Source of the DNA: Balaenoptera acutorostrata
Lineage: Eukaryota > Chordata > Mammalia > Artiodactyla > Balaenopteridae
Assembly: GCF_949987535.1 (NCBI RefSeq)
Contig: NC_080067.1
Location: 56,602,405-56,666,404, forward strand
Reading direction: 5' to 3'
DNA: 64,000 nt
Positions 10,640-22,258 of this stretch are shown piece by piece (within the stretch, counting starts at the first letter, position 1; the number at the start of each line of letters is the position of its first letter). The position numbers were made by a program, and so were the translations under genes. Below the pieces are notes generated by a model. That model did not search any database. It was not told the DNA's origin and worked only from the letters and a program-made list of their open reading frames with translations.

Positions 10640-10902
10640 GGGACTTCCCTGGTGGCACAGTGGTTAAGAATCCACCTGCCAATGCAGGGGACATGGGTTT
10701 GAGGCCTGGTCCGGTAAGATCCCACATGCCACGGAGCAACTAAGCCCATAAGCCACAACTACTGAACCCGTGTGCCACAACTACTGAAGCCCACGTGCCT
10801 AGAGCCCATGCTCTGCGACAAGAGAAGCCACTGCAAGGAGAAGCCCGTGCACCACAACGAAGACCCGATGCAGCCAAAAATAAATAAATAAATTAAAAAA
10901 AA
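10640..10902 (+). mobile_element. CHR SINE, plus
   Basis: Starts 'gggacttccctggtggcaca' and ends in a TAAATA-rich tail. Target duplication around 'tttaatgga' flanks it (10631-10639 and 10905-10913). Confidence 0.94.
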
Positions 10903-11384
10903 TTTTTAATGGAAGTTAAGCACTATAAATTATTTATCTCACGAAGCTCACTAAAACAGGAGTCTACCTCTGGTTCTAATTTCCTAAAAATCCATAATTA
11001 CTTATTAAAACTGGTAAAGAATACAGAAAAATCTATGACCATTTGGGCAATTCAATTTTATTATGGCAAGATATTATTTAATATGCAATTAAGATAATGT
11101 ATCAAAATATTTCATTTTGTAAAGTCTTGCCAAGTGCTTTAGAAAGGAGAACTTTTCCTTTGTACAAATCATGGAACATTCCTTTTGAGAACGCTAATGT
11201 GGAAAGACAACCTGGGATTGTAAGCAGTGCAGAAGAATACAAATAAAACCACCCAGTCTGTATTGCCTACTGGACAGTTATTACTGGAGAGCTCATCACC
11301 ATTTCAAGCTCATTTTATGTCTAAAGCAAATTCATCATCTCCAACCCACTGAATGATCCTAATATCTGTCCCTCATCTCCATTC

Positions 11385-12530
11385 TTTATTTTTTAATTTT
11401 AATACAATTTTTAAAGGTTACTTTCCCTTTACAGTTATTACAAAATATTGGCTATATTCCCTGGGGTGGTACAATACATCCTTGAGCCTATCTTACACCC
11501 AATAGTTTGAACCTCCCACTCTCCCACCCCTATACTGCCCCCCCCCACCCTCCTGGTGACCACTAGTTTGTTCTCTGTATCTGTGAGTCTGCTTCTTTCT
11601 TCTTATATTCACTAGTTTGCTGTATTTTTTAGATTCTACAAATAAGTGATATCATACAGTATTTATCTTTCTCTGATTTATTTCACTTAGCATAATGCTC
11701 CCCTAGGCCATCCATGTTGCAGCAAATGGGAAAATTTCATTCTTTTTTACGGGTGAGTAGTATTCCATTGTATATATATACCACATCTTTATCCATTCAT
11801 CTGTTGATGGACACTTACATTTCTTCCATATCTTGGCAATTGTAAGTAATGCTGCTATAAACTTTGGGGTGCCTGTATCTTTTTGAGTTAGTATTTTTGT
11901 TTTATTTCAGTTAGATACCCAGGAGTGGAATTGCTGAGTCATATGATAGTTCTATTTTTAGTTTTTTGGGAAACTTCCATACTGTTTTCCACAGTGGCTG
12001 CACCAATTTACATTCCCACCAACAGTGTACAAGGGTTCCCTTTTCTCCACATCCTCTCCAACATTTGTTTCTTGTATTCTTTTTCATGATAGCCATTCTG
12101 ACAGGTGTGAGGTGATACCTCATTGTGGTTCTGATTTGCATTTCCCTGATGATTAGCGATGTTGAGCATCTTTTCATGTGCCTGTTGGCCATCTGCATTT
12201 CCTCTTTGGAAAAATGCTTATTCAGTTCTTCTGCCCATTTTTCAACTGGGTTGCTTGTTTTTTTTGGTGTTGAGTTGCATGAGCTGTTGATATATGTTGG
12301 ATATTAATCCCTTTTCGGTCATGTCATTTGCAAATATTTTCTCCCATTCTGTGGGTTGTCTTTTCATTTTGTCGATGGTTTCCTTTGCTGTGCAAAAGCT
12401 TTAAGTTTAATTAGGTCTCATTTGTTTATATTTGCTTTTACTTTCTTTACTATAGGAGACAGATCCAAAAAAATATTTCTGCGATTTACGTCAAAGAGTG
12501 TTCTGCCCATGTTTTCCTCTAGGCCTCACC
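11385..12530 (-). mobile_element. LINE-1 3' region, minus
   Basis: Antisense LINE-1 running from 3' UTR-like sequence through the ORF2 C-terminus, with phrases such as 'tatggctgagtagtattcca'-type text near 11750 and 'ttcctctttggaaaaatg' near 12200. Minus-strand frames show the ORF2-like '[20 protein letters not shown]' end but are broken. Confidence 0.85.
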
Positions 12531-12659
12531 TCCTTTCTTAATTGTCAACAGCTAAGTCCAGTCCCCCACTCAACAACCACGCAGGCAGCAAGTTCTTCTC
12601 AGTCTCATTAACCACAAGAATTTGGTAAAACTAAACTTCTTTAAAGCTTACTTTCGTTT

Positions 12660-13310
12660 GGTATCCTTCTTATGTAAAATACTTTTAGTGGCTCATTCTC
12701 ATCTCACATCAAGTCTTTCAAACTCTGACCTTCTCAAGTTCTCATAATTTGGCCTTACCCTGCATATCCAGCAAGATTTGTTCTTCATCCCTTTGTGCCA
12801 TCTCTGCTCCTCCCGTCACTGCCCTGCCTCTTGCCACCTTTTTCCTCTGGCCTCTCTCTCTCCAAATCCTAACCATTGGAGTCCTGGCCCATTTCTTGCT
12901 CTCAATTCCTATGTCCCTCAGTTGATCTCCTCAGTTTACTTCCTAATTATACACTGTTTCTGTGACTTTATACCCGTGAGTTGCCTCTTCAACTACATTA
13001 TAAGCTCCTTGAAGGCAGCTGAAGTGTTTCGTGGGGAGCTCAGTGAGTTCAGATGTGTTTCGGCCACTTCTCACCACATCCTCCATTAATGCCCTGGTCC
13101 GAGCCTCCCTAATCCCCACCAGAACTGCTGTGATAGCCAAAGGACTGCTCTCCCTCTGCTTATTCTTCCCATGCCAAGATCCCTGTGCCCTCTGCAGCCA
13201 GAGATCTTTCCAAAATACGTATTTAATCCTGACACTGCTGTGCTTAAAACGCTTCAAATGGTCCCCCATTGTTCTTGAGCCCACAATGGCTGGCAAGTTT
13301 TTCCAGGATC
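12660..13310 (-). repeat. Probable L2 LINE fragments, minus
   Basis: C/T-rich text with 'aactacattataagctcctt', 'tcaaatggtcccccattg' and repeated 'cctctggcctc' resembles reversed L2 3' ends. Divergence is high and boundaries are approximate. No real gene frame is supported. Confidence 0.45.
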
Positions 13311-13320
13311 TCTTGGAAAA

Positions 13321-13390
13321 TATTAGGTTGGCCAAAAAGCTCATTCAGGTTTTTCCAAAAACCCAAGCGAACTTTTTGGCCAACCCAGTA
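13321..13390. mobile_element. Mariner-type palindromic MITE
   Basis: Inverted termini 'aggttggccaaaaag' and 'ctttttggccaaccca' flank a short centre, with TA at both ends as expected for Tc1/mariner insertion. The same family recurs at 27884 and 40062. Confidence 0.9.
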
Positions 13391-13544
13391 GATTTCCCTG
13401 GAATATAGATTTCAACTTGGAACTCTTTCCCTCTTACTCTCTGCAACCCAGATGGGTCAGTTCCCCACGCTTACAAAGATTTACATTTCTTTCCTACTGT
13501 TCCGCTGTTAATTTGGTACTCATTTATGTGATTATTTGTTTAAC

Positions 13545-13665
13545 ATTTATCTTCCTCATTAGATTGTAAGGCTTATGTGAGCAGGGCCCAGGTCTTTTGG
13601 AAGTCATTGTTGCCTGGGATTTAATAGATGCTTAATAAATGCTTGTTTAAATGAATGAGTGCACT
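13545..13665 (+). repeat. MIR/L2-type fragment
   Basis: The phrase 'tagatgcttaataaatgctt' preceded by 'agattgtaag' and 'agggcccaggtctt' is typical of MIR/L2 3' ends. Confidence 0.6.
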
Positions 13666-14505
13666 TTTCATTAAGGCAAGTCTCTCCAAACCTAGGGCTT
13701 CCCTTCGGATCCCAGTGAACACTACACTCACTCCAGAACGAAGTGAGAATTCAGAACACTTGATCCTTGTACACTGATAGCTATATTCTGCTTTATTCAC
13801 ACACAGATGGTTTACATAAAGTATAAAATATAAATATGCTTGTAGTTTCAGATAGTTTAAGGGGAAGATATTTTGCTTTCATTTATTTCATCTGTGTGTT
13901 TTATCTAAGAGAAATATTTACTTAGAAAAAACATATACAAATCAAAAGCTATGTAACACTTAAAACACAGGCTACATTACTTCATTGCAAGAGGGATTTA
14001 ACTGACTATTTCAGATTACAAATTCATTTGAAACTGAATGTATTGGTAAAGCCCCGATCACCATTGGCATTCTCTGTTACGCAGTTATAGAGCAGAGATA
14101 GGTGTGTATAATGGCTGGAGCCGTAGTGTGCTGGTAAATATTTAACAACCAGATCTTCAGGAAAAAAAACAACAACAACAACGAACAATCTCAATTTAAG
14201 TGTCTGCCAATTTCTGTGGTGTACCTACTCCCCACCATGGTCAATTTCACACCACCAAGGTCGCTGAAGGCAGAGTTTGAAAGCCATGCTAGCAAATAGC
14301 TCTTACAAGTCAGTACAAACTGGGTCCAGCACACCACTGACTGGATCCTGTATAAACAGCATAAACCTGTTGGGAGAGTCATTGACTTGACTTTATGTAG
14401 GTATCTTATGTAGACTAGGTGTCTTCAATTTAAAAACTCACAAAGGAAATCGATAAAATATATCTAATCATACAACTATGGATAAGATGAACACAGGTTT
14501 CACTC
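13666..14505. other. Intergenic, no gene seen
   Basis: Mostly unique-looking AT-rich sequence with a short (AAC)n run near 14168. No supportable coding frame. Confidence 0.45.
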
Positions 14506-15045
14506 CATAATAGGGTTCTCCAGAGAAACAGAACCGATAGGGATAGATAGATAAACAAATAGATAGATAGGTACAGTATATATAAATGAGAGAGAGAGAG
14601 AGAGAGAGAGACTTATTATGAGGAAGTGGCTTGTGTAATTATGGAGGCTGAGAAGTCCCACAGTCTGCCATCTGCAAGCTGGAGACCCAGGAAAGTCAGT
14701 GGTATAATTCAGTCTGAGTCTGAAGACCTGGGAACCAGGGGAGTCAGTGGTATGAACCTCAATTTGAGTGGAAGGAAAGGATGAGATGAGATGTCCCAGC
14801 TCAACAGTGAGGCAGGAAAAGGGGGTAAATTCCCCCTTCCTCTGCCTTTTGTTCTGTTCACACCCTCCCTCAATGGATTGGATGATGCCCACCAACATTG
14901 GGGAGGGCAATCTTCTTTACTGATACCACCAATACAAATGCTAATCTCATGTGGAAACACCATCACAGACACCCTCAGAAATAGTGTTTAATCTGGGCAC
15001 TCCATAGCCAGTCAAGTTGACATAAAATTAACCATCACACACTCC
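14505..15045. mobile_element. Ancient interspersed repeat, probably LTR-derived
   Basis: Begins 'agggttctccagagaaacag' and ends 'tcaagttgacataaaattaa', a familiar mammalian interspersed repeat body with 'gaggctgagaagtccca' inside. I recognise it as a dispersed element but not the exact family. An (AG)n run at 14587-14612 has expanded within it. Confidence 0.6.
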
Positions 15046-15130
15046 TTCCTAGAATAATAAAATTAAAAGTTGCCACTTCCAGAAGGTAGGATAAAGCAAA
15101 TAAAAGAAAGTACTGCAGTTAACTTTAGAT

Positions 15131-15334
15131 CAGGGTAGGCAAACTTCTTCTGTAAAGAATCACATAGAAAATATTTTAGGCTTTGTAAGTCATACGGTCT
15201 CCGTCACAACTAAAATGTCATTGTGGCATAAAAGCAGCCGTCAACAATACATTGAAAACAATGGATGGGGCTGTGTTCCAATAAAACTTTAAAACTTTAA
15301 ATATGTGGTGGGCCGATTAGTTTGCTGACCGCTG
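15131..15334. mobile_element. hAT-type nonautonomous DNA element ('ggttggcaaac' family)
   Basis: Imperfect termini 'cagggtaggcaaac' and 'gtttgctgaccgctg', with the internal phrase 'tgtgttccaataaaacttta'. Related copies lie at 55691 and 56976. Confidence 0.8.
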
Positions 15335-15449
15335 ATGTAGATTAATTAGATTAATTAGAGTTATAGAGGTAAGGGATATTGATTATTCCAATTACAGTGA
15401 AAACCAACTTGCAGTTGGAATTCTCACAGCCTAGATCTTTATTTAGTCA

Positions 15450-15765
15450 GCTCTCCAAGCAGTGATGGACTCAGGAATGCACATGTGACCTAACTCTGGC
15501 CAGTGAAACAGGAGAGGAAGTATGCTGAGGGGCATCTGGGGAAAGTCTTCCCGTTCCTCATGGGCAGCTGTCATTCTGCCCCTTTTGGACTTTATCTTGA
15601 CTAGCTGTGACACCTAGAATCACTCCTACCACCAACCTGAGGATGAAGCCAACACTGGGGAAGACAGGGCCAAGAGGTGGAAAGAGCCAGATCAGCCGAC
15701 CCTGGAGCCTTCCCTACCTCTGGACTTCCTGTGATGAAAGATGAAGTTTCCTATTGCGTAGGTCT
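15450..15765 (+). repeat. Old interspersed repeat, family uncertain
   Basis: Phrases such as 'acctaactctggccagtgaa' and 'accctggagccttccctacc' recall mammalian LTR or MER text, but I cannot assign a family. Confidence 0.35.
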
Positions 15766-16787
15766 GTCACAGATGGGTTTCTGTAAATTGAACTAAAAGA
15801 TTCAATTTTGTTCCCCTTTCCCCCCAAATTTCTTTTAGTTACAAATGTAATACTGAATCACTGACTCCTCCATGTAGGGAATTTCTTGTCTCTTTTAAAA
15901 GGCATAATCACAATATTTTCTCTTTCCCTGAAAGTCATCAGGGGTTGAGACTGCCATATCAAATCAGAAAAAAAGGGATAATATTATCCAGTTATTCTTC
16001 AGTATGTATTCTCCTTCCACAAGGCAAATACCTTGAAGGTCCCAACCCTGCTTTGGGAGCCATTCCTTCTAGGGTCTTCCTGACTCAACATTGCAGACAC
16101 TGTCGACCACTTACTTTGCAGCAGTTCCACACACTCACCCTCCCTGAGATCAAAACCTTGACATTGTTCAGTTGTCGGGAGACTGCATACTTTAGAAAAG
16201 GCTGGACCTTTCCCCACCCCTGGGAGGATAATCTTAATTTATCTCAGCCAATCATGGAAATTCCATTTTCCTCGCCAGCAGATGATTTAGGAATGGGCAT
16301 GTCTATAATTCTGAACAGTGAATGTGGAAGAGTTTTTCTTATTCTTAAAAAGGGATACAAGGGAGCCTTTAATGTTGTGAAGTACTTCCTTAAACCTGCT
16401 ACAGTCATCCTGCAAGCCCGTGGTCAAAAGTCAACATTATGAGCAAAGCACAGCAGAAGAATGAAGAGACCTGGCTCCTCAGTGATGGCAATGAGCCACT
16501 GACTTAACCACGCCTGGAATCACCCTACCTCAGGCTTTTTGTGCTATTGGTGCCAACTGAGTTGATCTTCTGTTAAAAGCTACTGAAAACACACCAACTG
16601 GAACACTCACTAAAAAGTTGCTTTGGGCAGATTTCATCTGGTTTCCTCCACTTGCCTAAACAGTTTAAGAAGGAAGAGCATGATGTTTCTTCTGCACTGA
16701 TCTCTCTCTGAGAGATGCACTGGCAAGTGATTTTAGGGAATCTATGAAGACCGTATGGCTGCAGACTTATTTTAAAATATTAGGCTA
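15766..16787. other. Intergenic, no gene supported
   Basis: A 165-codon open frame at 15945-16442 (plus) has no recognisable domain, no codon bias and no conserved context, so I regard it as chance. Otherwise the segment is unassigned. Confidence 0.5.
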
Positions 16788-17052
16788 GGGACTTGCCTGG
16801 TAGCGCAGTGGTTAAGAGTCCACCTGCCAAAGCAGGGGACATGTGTTCGAGCCCTGGTCCAGGAAGATCCCACATGCCGCGGAACAACAAAGCCCGTGCG
16901 CCACACCTATCGAGCCTGCACACCACAACTGAAGCCCAAGCGCCTAGAGCCCGTGCTCCACAACAGGAGAAGCCACTGCAATGAGAAGCCCACGCACTGC
17001 AACGAAGACCCAACCCAGCCATAAATAAATAAATAAATAAATAAATTAAATT
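16788..17052 (+). mobile_element. CHR SINE, plus
   Basis: Starts 'gggacttgcctggtagcgca' and ends in (AAAT)n. Perfect target duplication 'aaatattaggc' at 16775-16785 and 17053-17063. Confidence 0.95.
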
Positions 17053-17814
17053 AAATATTAGGCCAGCCTAATAAATAAGCCAGAATGTTTTATACTTCCA
17101 GGACAAATCCACAGTTGTATATACTTTAGAGTACAGGCTGTTAAATCAATCACTTTAAAATTTGCACCAGAGATTATATTAAAATAATGAAGTCTCTTAA
17201 TAAATTTAGAAAATTTATTATGAGATAATTTTTTGTCATTGCTTCACTCACATTTTCAGGTGATTTGTTGTTACTTAATTCAGCATTCCTTAACTGTCAA
17301 AGCAAAATATGAGAACCAGTTTTCGATAAAGCAGTTTTGTTCTTATTGTCCCATCTTTACCAGCAGGAAATGTTTTCAGTTTGTTACAAAGCCTCTTCCC
17401 TAATGCTGTATATGTCAAATACTTGCTTTTATTTTTTTTTTTGTTTGGACACATTTTAGAGTCCCTAGAATGTGGTGATTATGACTTCATATTGCATTGT
17501 CACAAAGAATAGTAAAAATAATTATTATCTCATTAGTATAAAGAATATGGAAAATCAGATCTATCTGATGCCAATGTATATGCTAGCACATTGCACTAAA
17601 CAGCCTATTTTCTAAGAGATAATATTAAAGGACTTTGTTTTTGATTGGGGGCAAGTGTCACAGAAGTAGGTTATGCTCATTGTCGAGTTGGTGGAGCTTT
17701 GCTAACACTGCTTTTTGTTTGTTTCCCAGAATTACATTGAAATGCTCATCTTCACCTAACCCCTTACTTCTGTTCTAACATATTCCAGCCCAGTGGCAGT
17801 TCAACACTTGAGCT

Positions 17815-18015
17815 GCGGGATCAGACCAACCTAAGGTCAAGACTTGGCTCTTTCACGTACTAGTTCTGTGCCCTCAGTTTCTTCACATGTAAATGGATAA
17901 TTATCCCCATCCTTCCATCACAAGGTTTCTGTGGGAAATAAGTGAACATGCAAACAAGAGTACCCAGAATAGAGAAAATGTTCAATAAATGGTTCCTCTT
18001 CCTCTTCCACATTAT
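17815..18015 (+). repeat. MIR SINE
   Basis: Ordered MIR features: 'ctagttctgtgccctcagtttc', 'catgtaaatggataattatc', then 'gttcaataaatggttcctc'. Confidence 0.8.
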
Positions 18016-18078
18016 TATTATCTCCCTAGAGTGAAAGCTGCCCCCAGTGAGAAGGCTGCCCAAGTACAAACAGCTTTT

Positions 18079-18125
18079 GCTTTTGTACTGTATTTCCTCC
18101 AGGGCTTTTGTACTGTATTTCCTCC
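18079..18125. repeat. 25-bp tandem duplication
   Basis: A perfect 22-bp match beginning 'gcttttgtactgtat' at 18079-18100 recurs at 18104-18125. Confidence 0.95.
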
Positions 18126-18674
18126 CAATCTTCATTCACTGTCTGCACCTCTCCTGAGGGAATCGGGAGACAGAAGCGTGGGAAGCTTAAGGGAAAGGAG
18201 AAAATCTACAAAAGGGGAAGCAAAGGATGCAGAAGGCAAATGATCAACTTCACAATTTATTCTGAGGATACCTTCAGTTCACAGAGCAGTCAGGAGCACA
18301 TTAAATTTAGTAAATTGAATCAAATTCTTAAGGTAGAAAGGAAACTTATCTTTTAAGGAAGTTTGTGATGGATCTCTTTTTAAAATAAAGACTATTTTGC
18401 AATCTCTTGAATTTATCCATTTCATGAATTTGGGGTTTTGTACATTGATTGATTTTCACTCAAAAGAGGAAGTATTTGAACCTTGTTTTCTAGTTACATA
18501 TCTATTTTAACTAGGTCATTTTAAATTTTGACATAGATATGACTTTGTAGAGGATGTTAAGAATAAACAGGAAACTGAAACAGAACTCAGCATAAAAACA
18601 ATTAAAATGAGGTTATAATACTAGAGTTTTTCTTTAACTTTTCACATTTTAAAAGGAGCTTACTGAGTCCTTAA

Positions 18675-18785
18675 AACCAGCTAGGCAGGGTCTCAGCACT
18701 TCACATGTATTAAGCATTTCCTCACAACTCTCCCTGCAAGGTGGGTGCTCTTATCTGAGACCCTGAGAGTCTGCCATTTGCATCC
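18675..18785 (+). repeat. MIR SINE fragment
   Basis: 'cagcacttcacatgtattaa' followed by 'gcaaggtgggtgctcttatc' follows the MIR 5' half. Confidence 0.65.
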
Positions 18786-19529
18786 TTGCCTCCTTCACTT
18801 TTGGTTTTATCCGAGTTGAGAATTCGAAGTCATTTATTCTCTCCCACCTTTAAACACTTTGGGCTTTGAGGAAAATAAGAGAACCTCGCCACCTGGTGGC
18901 TGCTCCCGGTATGTGGCAATAAGGCAGCCCCTTTCTGCTCTCAAGGAGAGAGGAGAGAATGACTCCGCCTTTGCTGCTCTAGTCTCTCAAGGCACCTCTC
19001 AAACACCTGTGCTGGCCTCTCCTTCAGAGTCACTGTCTTTAACAATCCCTTGCCTTGCTCTGCCCAGATACATCCTAATAAAAACTGAAGCAGCAGGGTT
19101 TTTTTTCTCTATTCTTCTAGTGAGGACGTTTCATGAGACAGAGTCCAGCAATGATGGGTCAGAACGCCCTTAATTTTATTCCATTTTCAAAAAGATCAGA
19201 CATTCAGTATGCATGCTCTTTAAGAAGGGATTCACAGTTGGCCAGGAAATTGTCATTCTAAAATATCCACTTCATAGCTGCCTTCTATCTTGGGCTTTAA
19301 TCTCTAAAGCAAAGAAAGGTACATGTAGGTATCCCTTGTTTTAAACAATTCATGGAATTAAAATGTTGTATGTAAATTGAACTTTTGAATTTCTAACCAT
19401 AATGATTACCTGGGTACATTGTTTTCTTAAACACTTAACTAATAAATTGCAGCTTTTGAAGTTTAGGTTTCTCAATTCTAGAGAGAGGCTCTCTTCATGA
19501 TTTCCAATTGCCTGTCGATGGATATGTGC

Positions 19530-19705
19530 CCAGCTATATCAGTCACTTGGGGAAATTAAAACACAAATACAAAAAGATTCCTGGGCTCCTCTCCAAAGAT
19601 GCTGATTCAGTAGGTCTGTGGTGAAACCCAGGCATCAGCATTTCTAAATGCTCCCCAGGAAGTACTGATAAGCCATGAGCTCAGCTTCGCTGACCATAGT
19701 AAAGA
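19530..19705. mobile_element. MER5A-like hAT MITE
   Basis: 'atgctgattcagtaggtctg', 'aggcatcagcatttctaa' and 'ctccccaggaagtactgata' match the MER5-type body in order. Confidence 0.75.
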
Positions 19706-20129
19706 GTGTTGGTGCTTTACACACAAATTAGATAGTTTTCACTCACCAGGTCGGCAAACAAGAGGAGAAGTAGTAAATATCCCCTTCTAATGATGACGTG
19801 GGGAACAGAGCATTCTCATTCCTGCTGCCCAGACTGCGAACTGCAGCAAAAGATTAAGTAATCAGACAGTTATTTTTAACATCTAAAATGTTAAATCGGC
19901 CTAGTAATCCCAATTTAGGACCCAGAATATAAGGACCAAGGACAAAGAAGTTCATTGTACCATTAGGTGTAGTGACAAATAACTGGGAACAAACTGACGG
20001 TGGACTAAATTAGGATCTAGTCATTCAATGAGGTATTATGCCGTATTTAAGAAGAATCAACTAGACCTGAATATTTTTACATAGAAAGGGGTCCAAATAC
20101 TGTTAAATCAATGAGTCGTTGAGTTTTAT

Positions 20130-20180
20130 ACACACACACACACACACGTGTGCATATATATAATTATATATATATATTCC
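20130..20180. repeat. (AC)n / (AT)n microsatellite
   Basis: About nine AC units pass into alternating purine-pyrimidine AT sequence. Confidence 0.9.
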
Positions 20181-20679
20181 CATTTATAAAATAAAAGAAA
20201 AAATTAATAAAACTGGAATATTGACTATATATGCTTGTGTCAGCAGAAAGATGTAAAAGGACACATCATTTTATCATTGGAATCTTCATGGTGGGAGGAG
20301 AGAGGGAAGATTTTTAAGTTCTCCTTCATACATTTCTACGTTTCACTCATCACAACCAACATGGTTTTTTTTGTTTTTGCAATTCAAAAGACCCAGTAAA
20401 GTGTGTTTTTTAAAAACATATTGGTGGATCAAAGAGTAGTGTATTCTCCCCCCAAATCTCTGGTTTGGCATGATTGCCAACACCATTCAGGTAAATTATA
20501 TTTAAATTATAAAATATTAGTAATACATGCATAAGGTATGAAAAATTATGCTCAAGAGAACCAACACAGTGAACCCACGTCCAGATTAAGAAACAGAGCA
20601 TTACTGTCACCTCTGATGCTCCCTTGAGATCCTCCGCACTTCCATCCCCTCCCTTCACTCTGAAATTATGTCTTTTTCA

Positions 20680-22258
20680 TACTGGTAATTTTCTTTATGG
20701 ATTCATACATATGCACCTTAAACAATATATATCTGGCTCAGTAACATTTCATTGTATGTATATATCACATTTTGTTTATTCATTCATCTAAATAAAAATG
20801 TATTTCTGGATTTTTTTCTTCCTTTGATCTATTGTAAACAGTGCTTCTATGAACATTCACGTCCAAATGTTCGTTTAAGTATCTGTTTTCATTTCTCCTG
20901 GAAATACACTTAGGAGTGGAATTGCTGGGTAATATGGTAATTTTATGTTTAACTTTCTGAGAAACCACCAGTTTTTTCACAGCGTCTGCACCATTTTAAA
21001 TTCCCAACAGCAATGTATGGTGCCAATTTATCCATATCCTCACCAACACTTGTTATTATCTGTTGTTGTTGTTTTTTAATAGTAGCCATCCTAATGGGTA
21101 TACACTGATGTCTCATTGTGGTTTTGATCTTTGTCCAATTTTTGTGTTGTCTTTTTGTTGTTAAGTTGTAAGAGTTCTTTATGTGGTCCGGCTGTAAGCC
21201 CCCTATCAGATATGTGATTTGCAAATATTTTCTCACATTCTATAGGTTGGCTTTTCACTTTCTTGATAATGTTCTTTTTATGTACAAAAGTTTTTAATTT
21301 GATGAAGTCCAGTTTGTCTGTTTTTTTTCTTCTGTTGCTCTTACTTTTGGTGTCATATCTGAAATCCATTGCCAAATACAAATACAAGAGAAGATTTACC
21401 TCTATGTTTTCTAGAATTTTATAGTTTTTGATCTTATACTTAGGTCTGTAATCATTTTTGAGTTAATTTTTTATATGGGGTAAGGTAGAAGTCCAAGTTC
21501 ATCCTTTTGCATATGGATATTCAGTTGTTCTAGTACCATTTATTAAAGAGGTTATTCTTTCCCCCGTTGAAGGGCATTGTCGCCCTTGTCAAAAATCAAC
21601 TGGACAAAGATGTATGCATTTATTACTGGACTCTCAATTTTATTCTATTGGTCCACCTGTCTATCCTTATGCCACTACCACACTGTTCTTGATTATTGTA
21701 ATATATTTTGAAATCAGGAAGTGTGATGTCTCCAGCATGGTTCTTCTTGCTGAAGATTGCTTTGGCTATTCAGGGTCTTTTATGGTTCTGCATAAAATTT
21801 TAAAAATATTTTTCTATTTCTGTAAAAAATGATATTAGGATTTTGATAGAGATTACACTGAACCTGGAGATCACTTAGCATAAAAGTGACATTTTAACAA
21901 TATTAAATCTTTCATCTCTTTGGTTAAGTTAATTCCTAAGTATTTTATTCTTTTTGTTACTATTGCGAATGTAATTGTTTTCTAAATTTCCTCTTTGGAT
22001 AGTTTGTTGTTTTTGTATAGAAATGTGACTTACTTTTGTATGTTGATTTTGTATTCTGCAAATTTGCTGAACTCATTTATTAGTTCTAAAAGTTTTGTTG
22101 TTGTTGAGTATTTAGGATTTTCTACGTATATGACCATGTCATCTGCAAACAGAGAAAATTTTACTTCTTCCTTTCCAGTTTGGATGCTTTTTAATGTTTC
22201 TTTTTCTTGTTTAATTGCTCTGGATAGGACTTCCTGTACTATGTTGAATAGAAGCATT
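20680..22258 (-). mobile_element. LINE-1 ORF2/3' region, minus (older copy)
   Basis: The plus strand is antisense to LINE-1 from the 3' end back into reverse transcriptase. At its right edge the minus strand still encodes the RT catalytic region (FADDM) at 22030-22257. The frame is broken upstream, and it joins directly to a second LINE-1 block at 22258. Confidence 0.88.
22030..22257 (-). pseudogene. LINE-1 ORF2 reverse transcriptase remnant (FADD motif)
   Basis: A 75-residue minus-strand frame contains '[14 protein letters not shown]', the RT motif C (F/YADD) neighbourhood of LINE-1 ORF2p, followed by the expected Leu-rich segment. It is truncated on both sides and cannot encode a working enzyme. 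Confidence 0.85.

Larger units (their letters stand above)
18786..20680. other. Intergenic with MER5-type MITE and simple repeats
   Basis: No gene is supported. The segment includes a palindromic CTCF-like motif (18888-18900), a MER5-type element (19530-19705) and an AC/AT microsatellite (20130-20180). The rest is unassigned AT-rich DNA. Confidence 0.5.

Noticed and set aside
15945..16442. 165-residue plus-strand frame
   Set aside because: No recognisable motif, no exon-like boundaries, intergenic AT-rich context; a chance frame is more likely.
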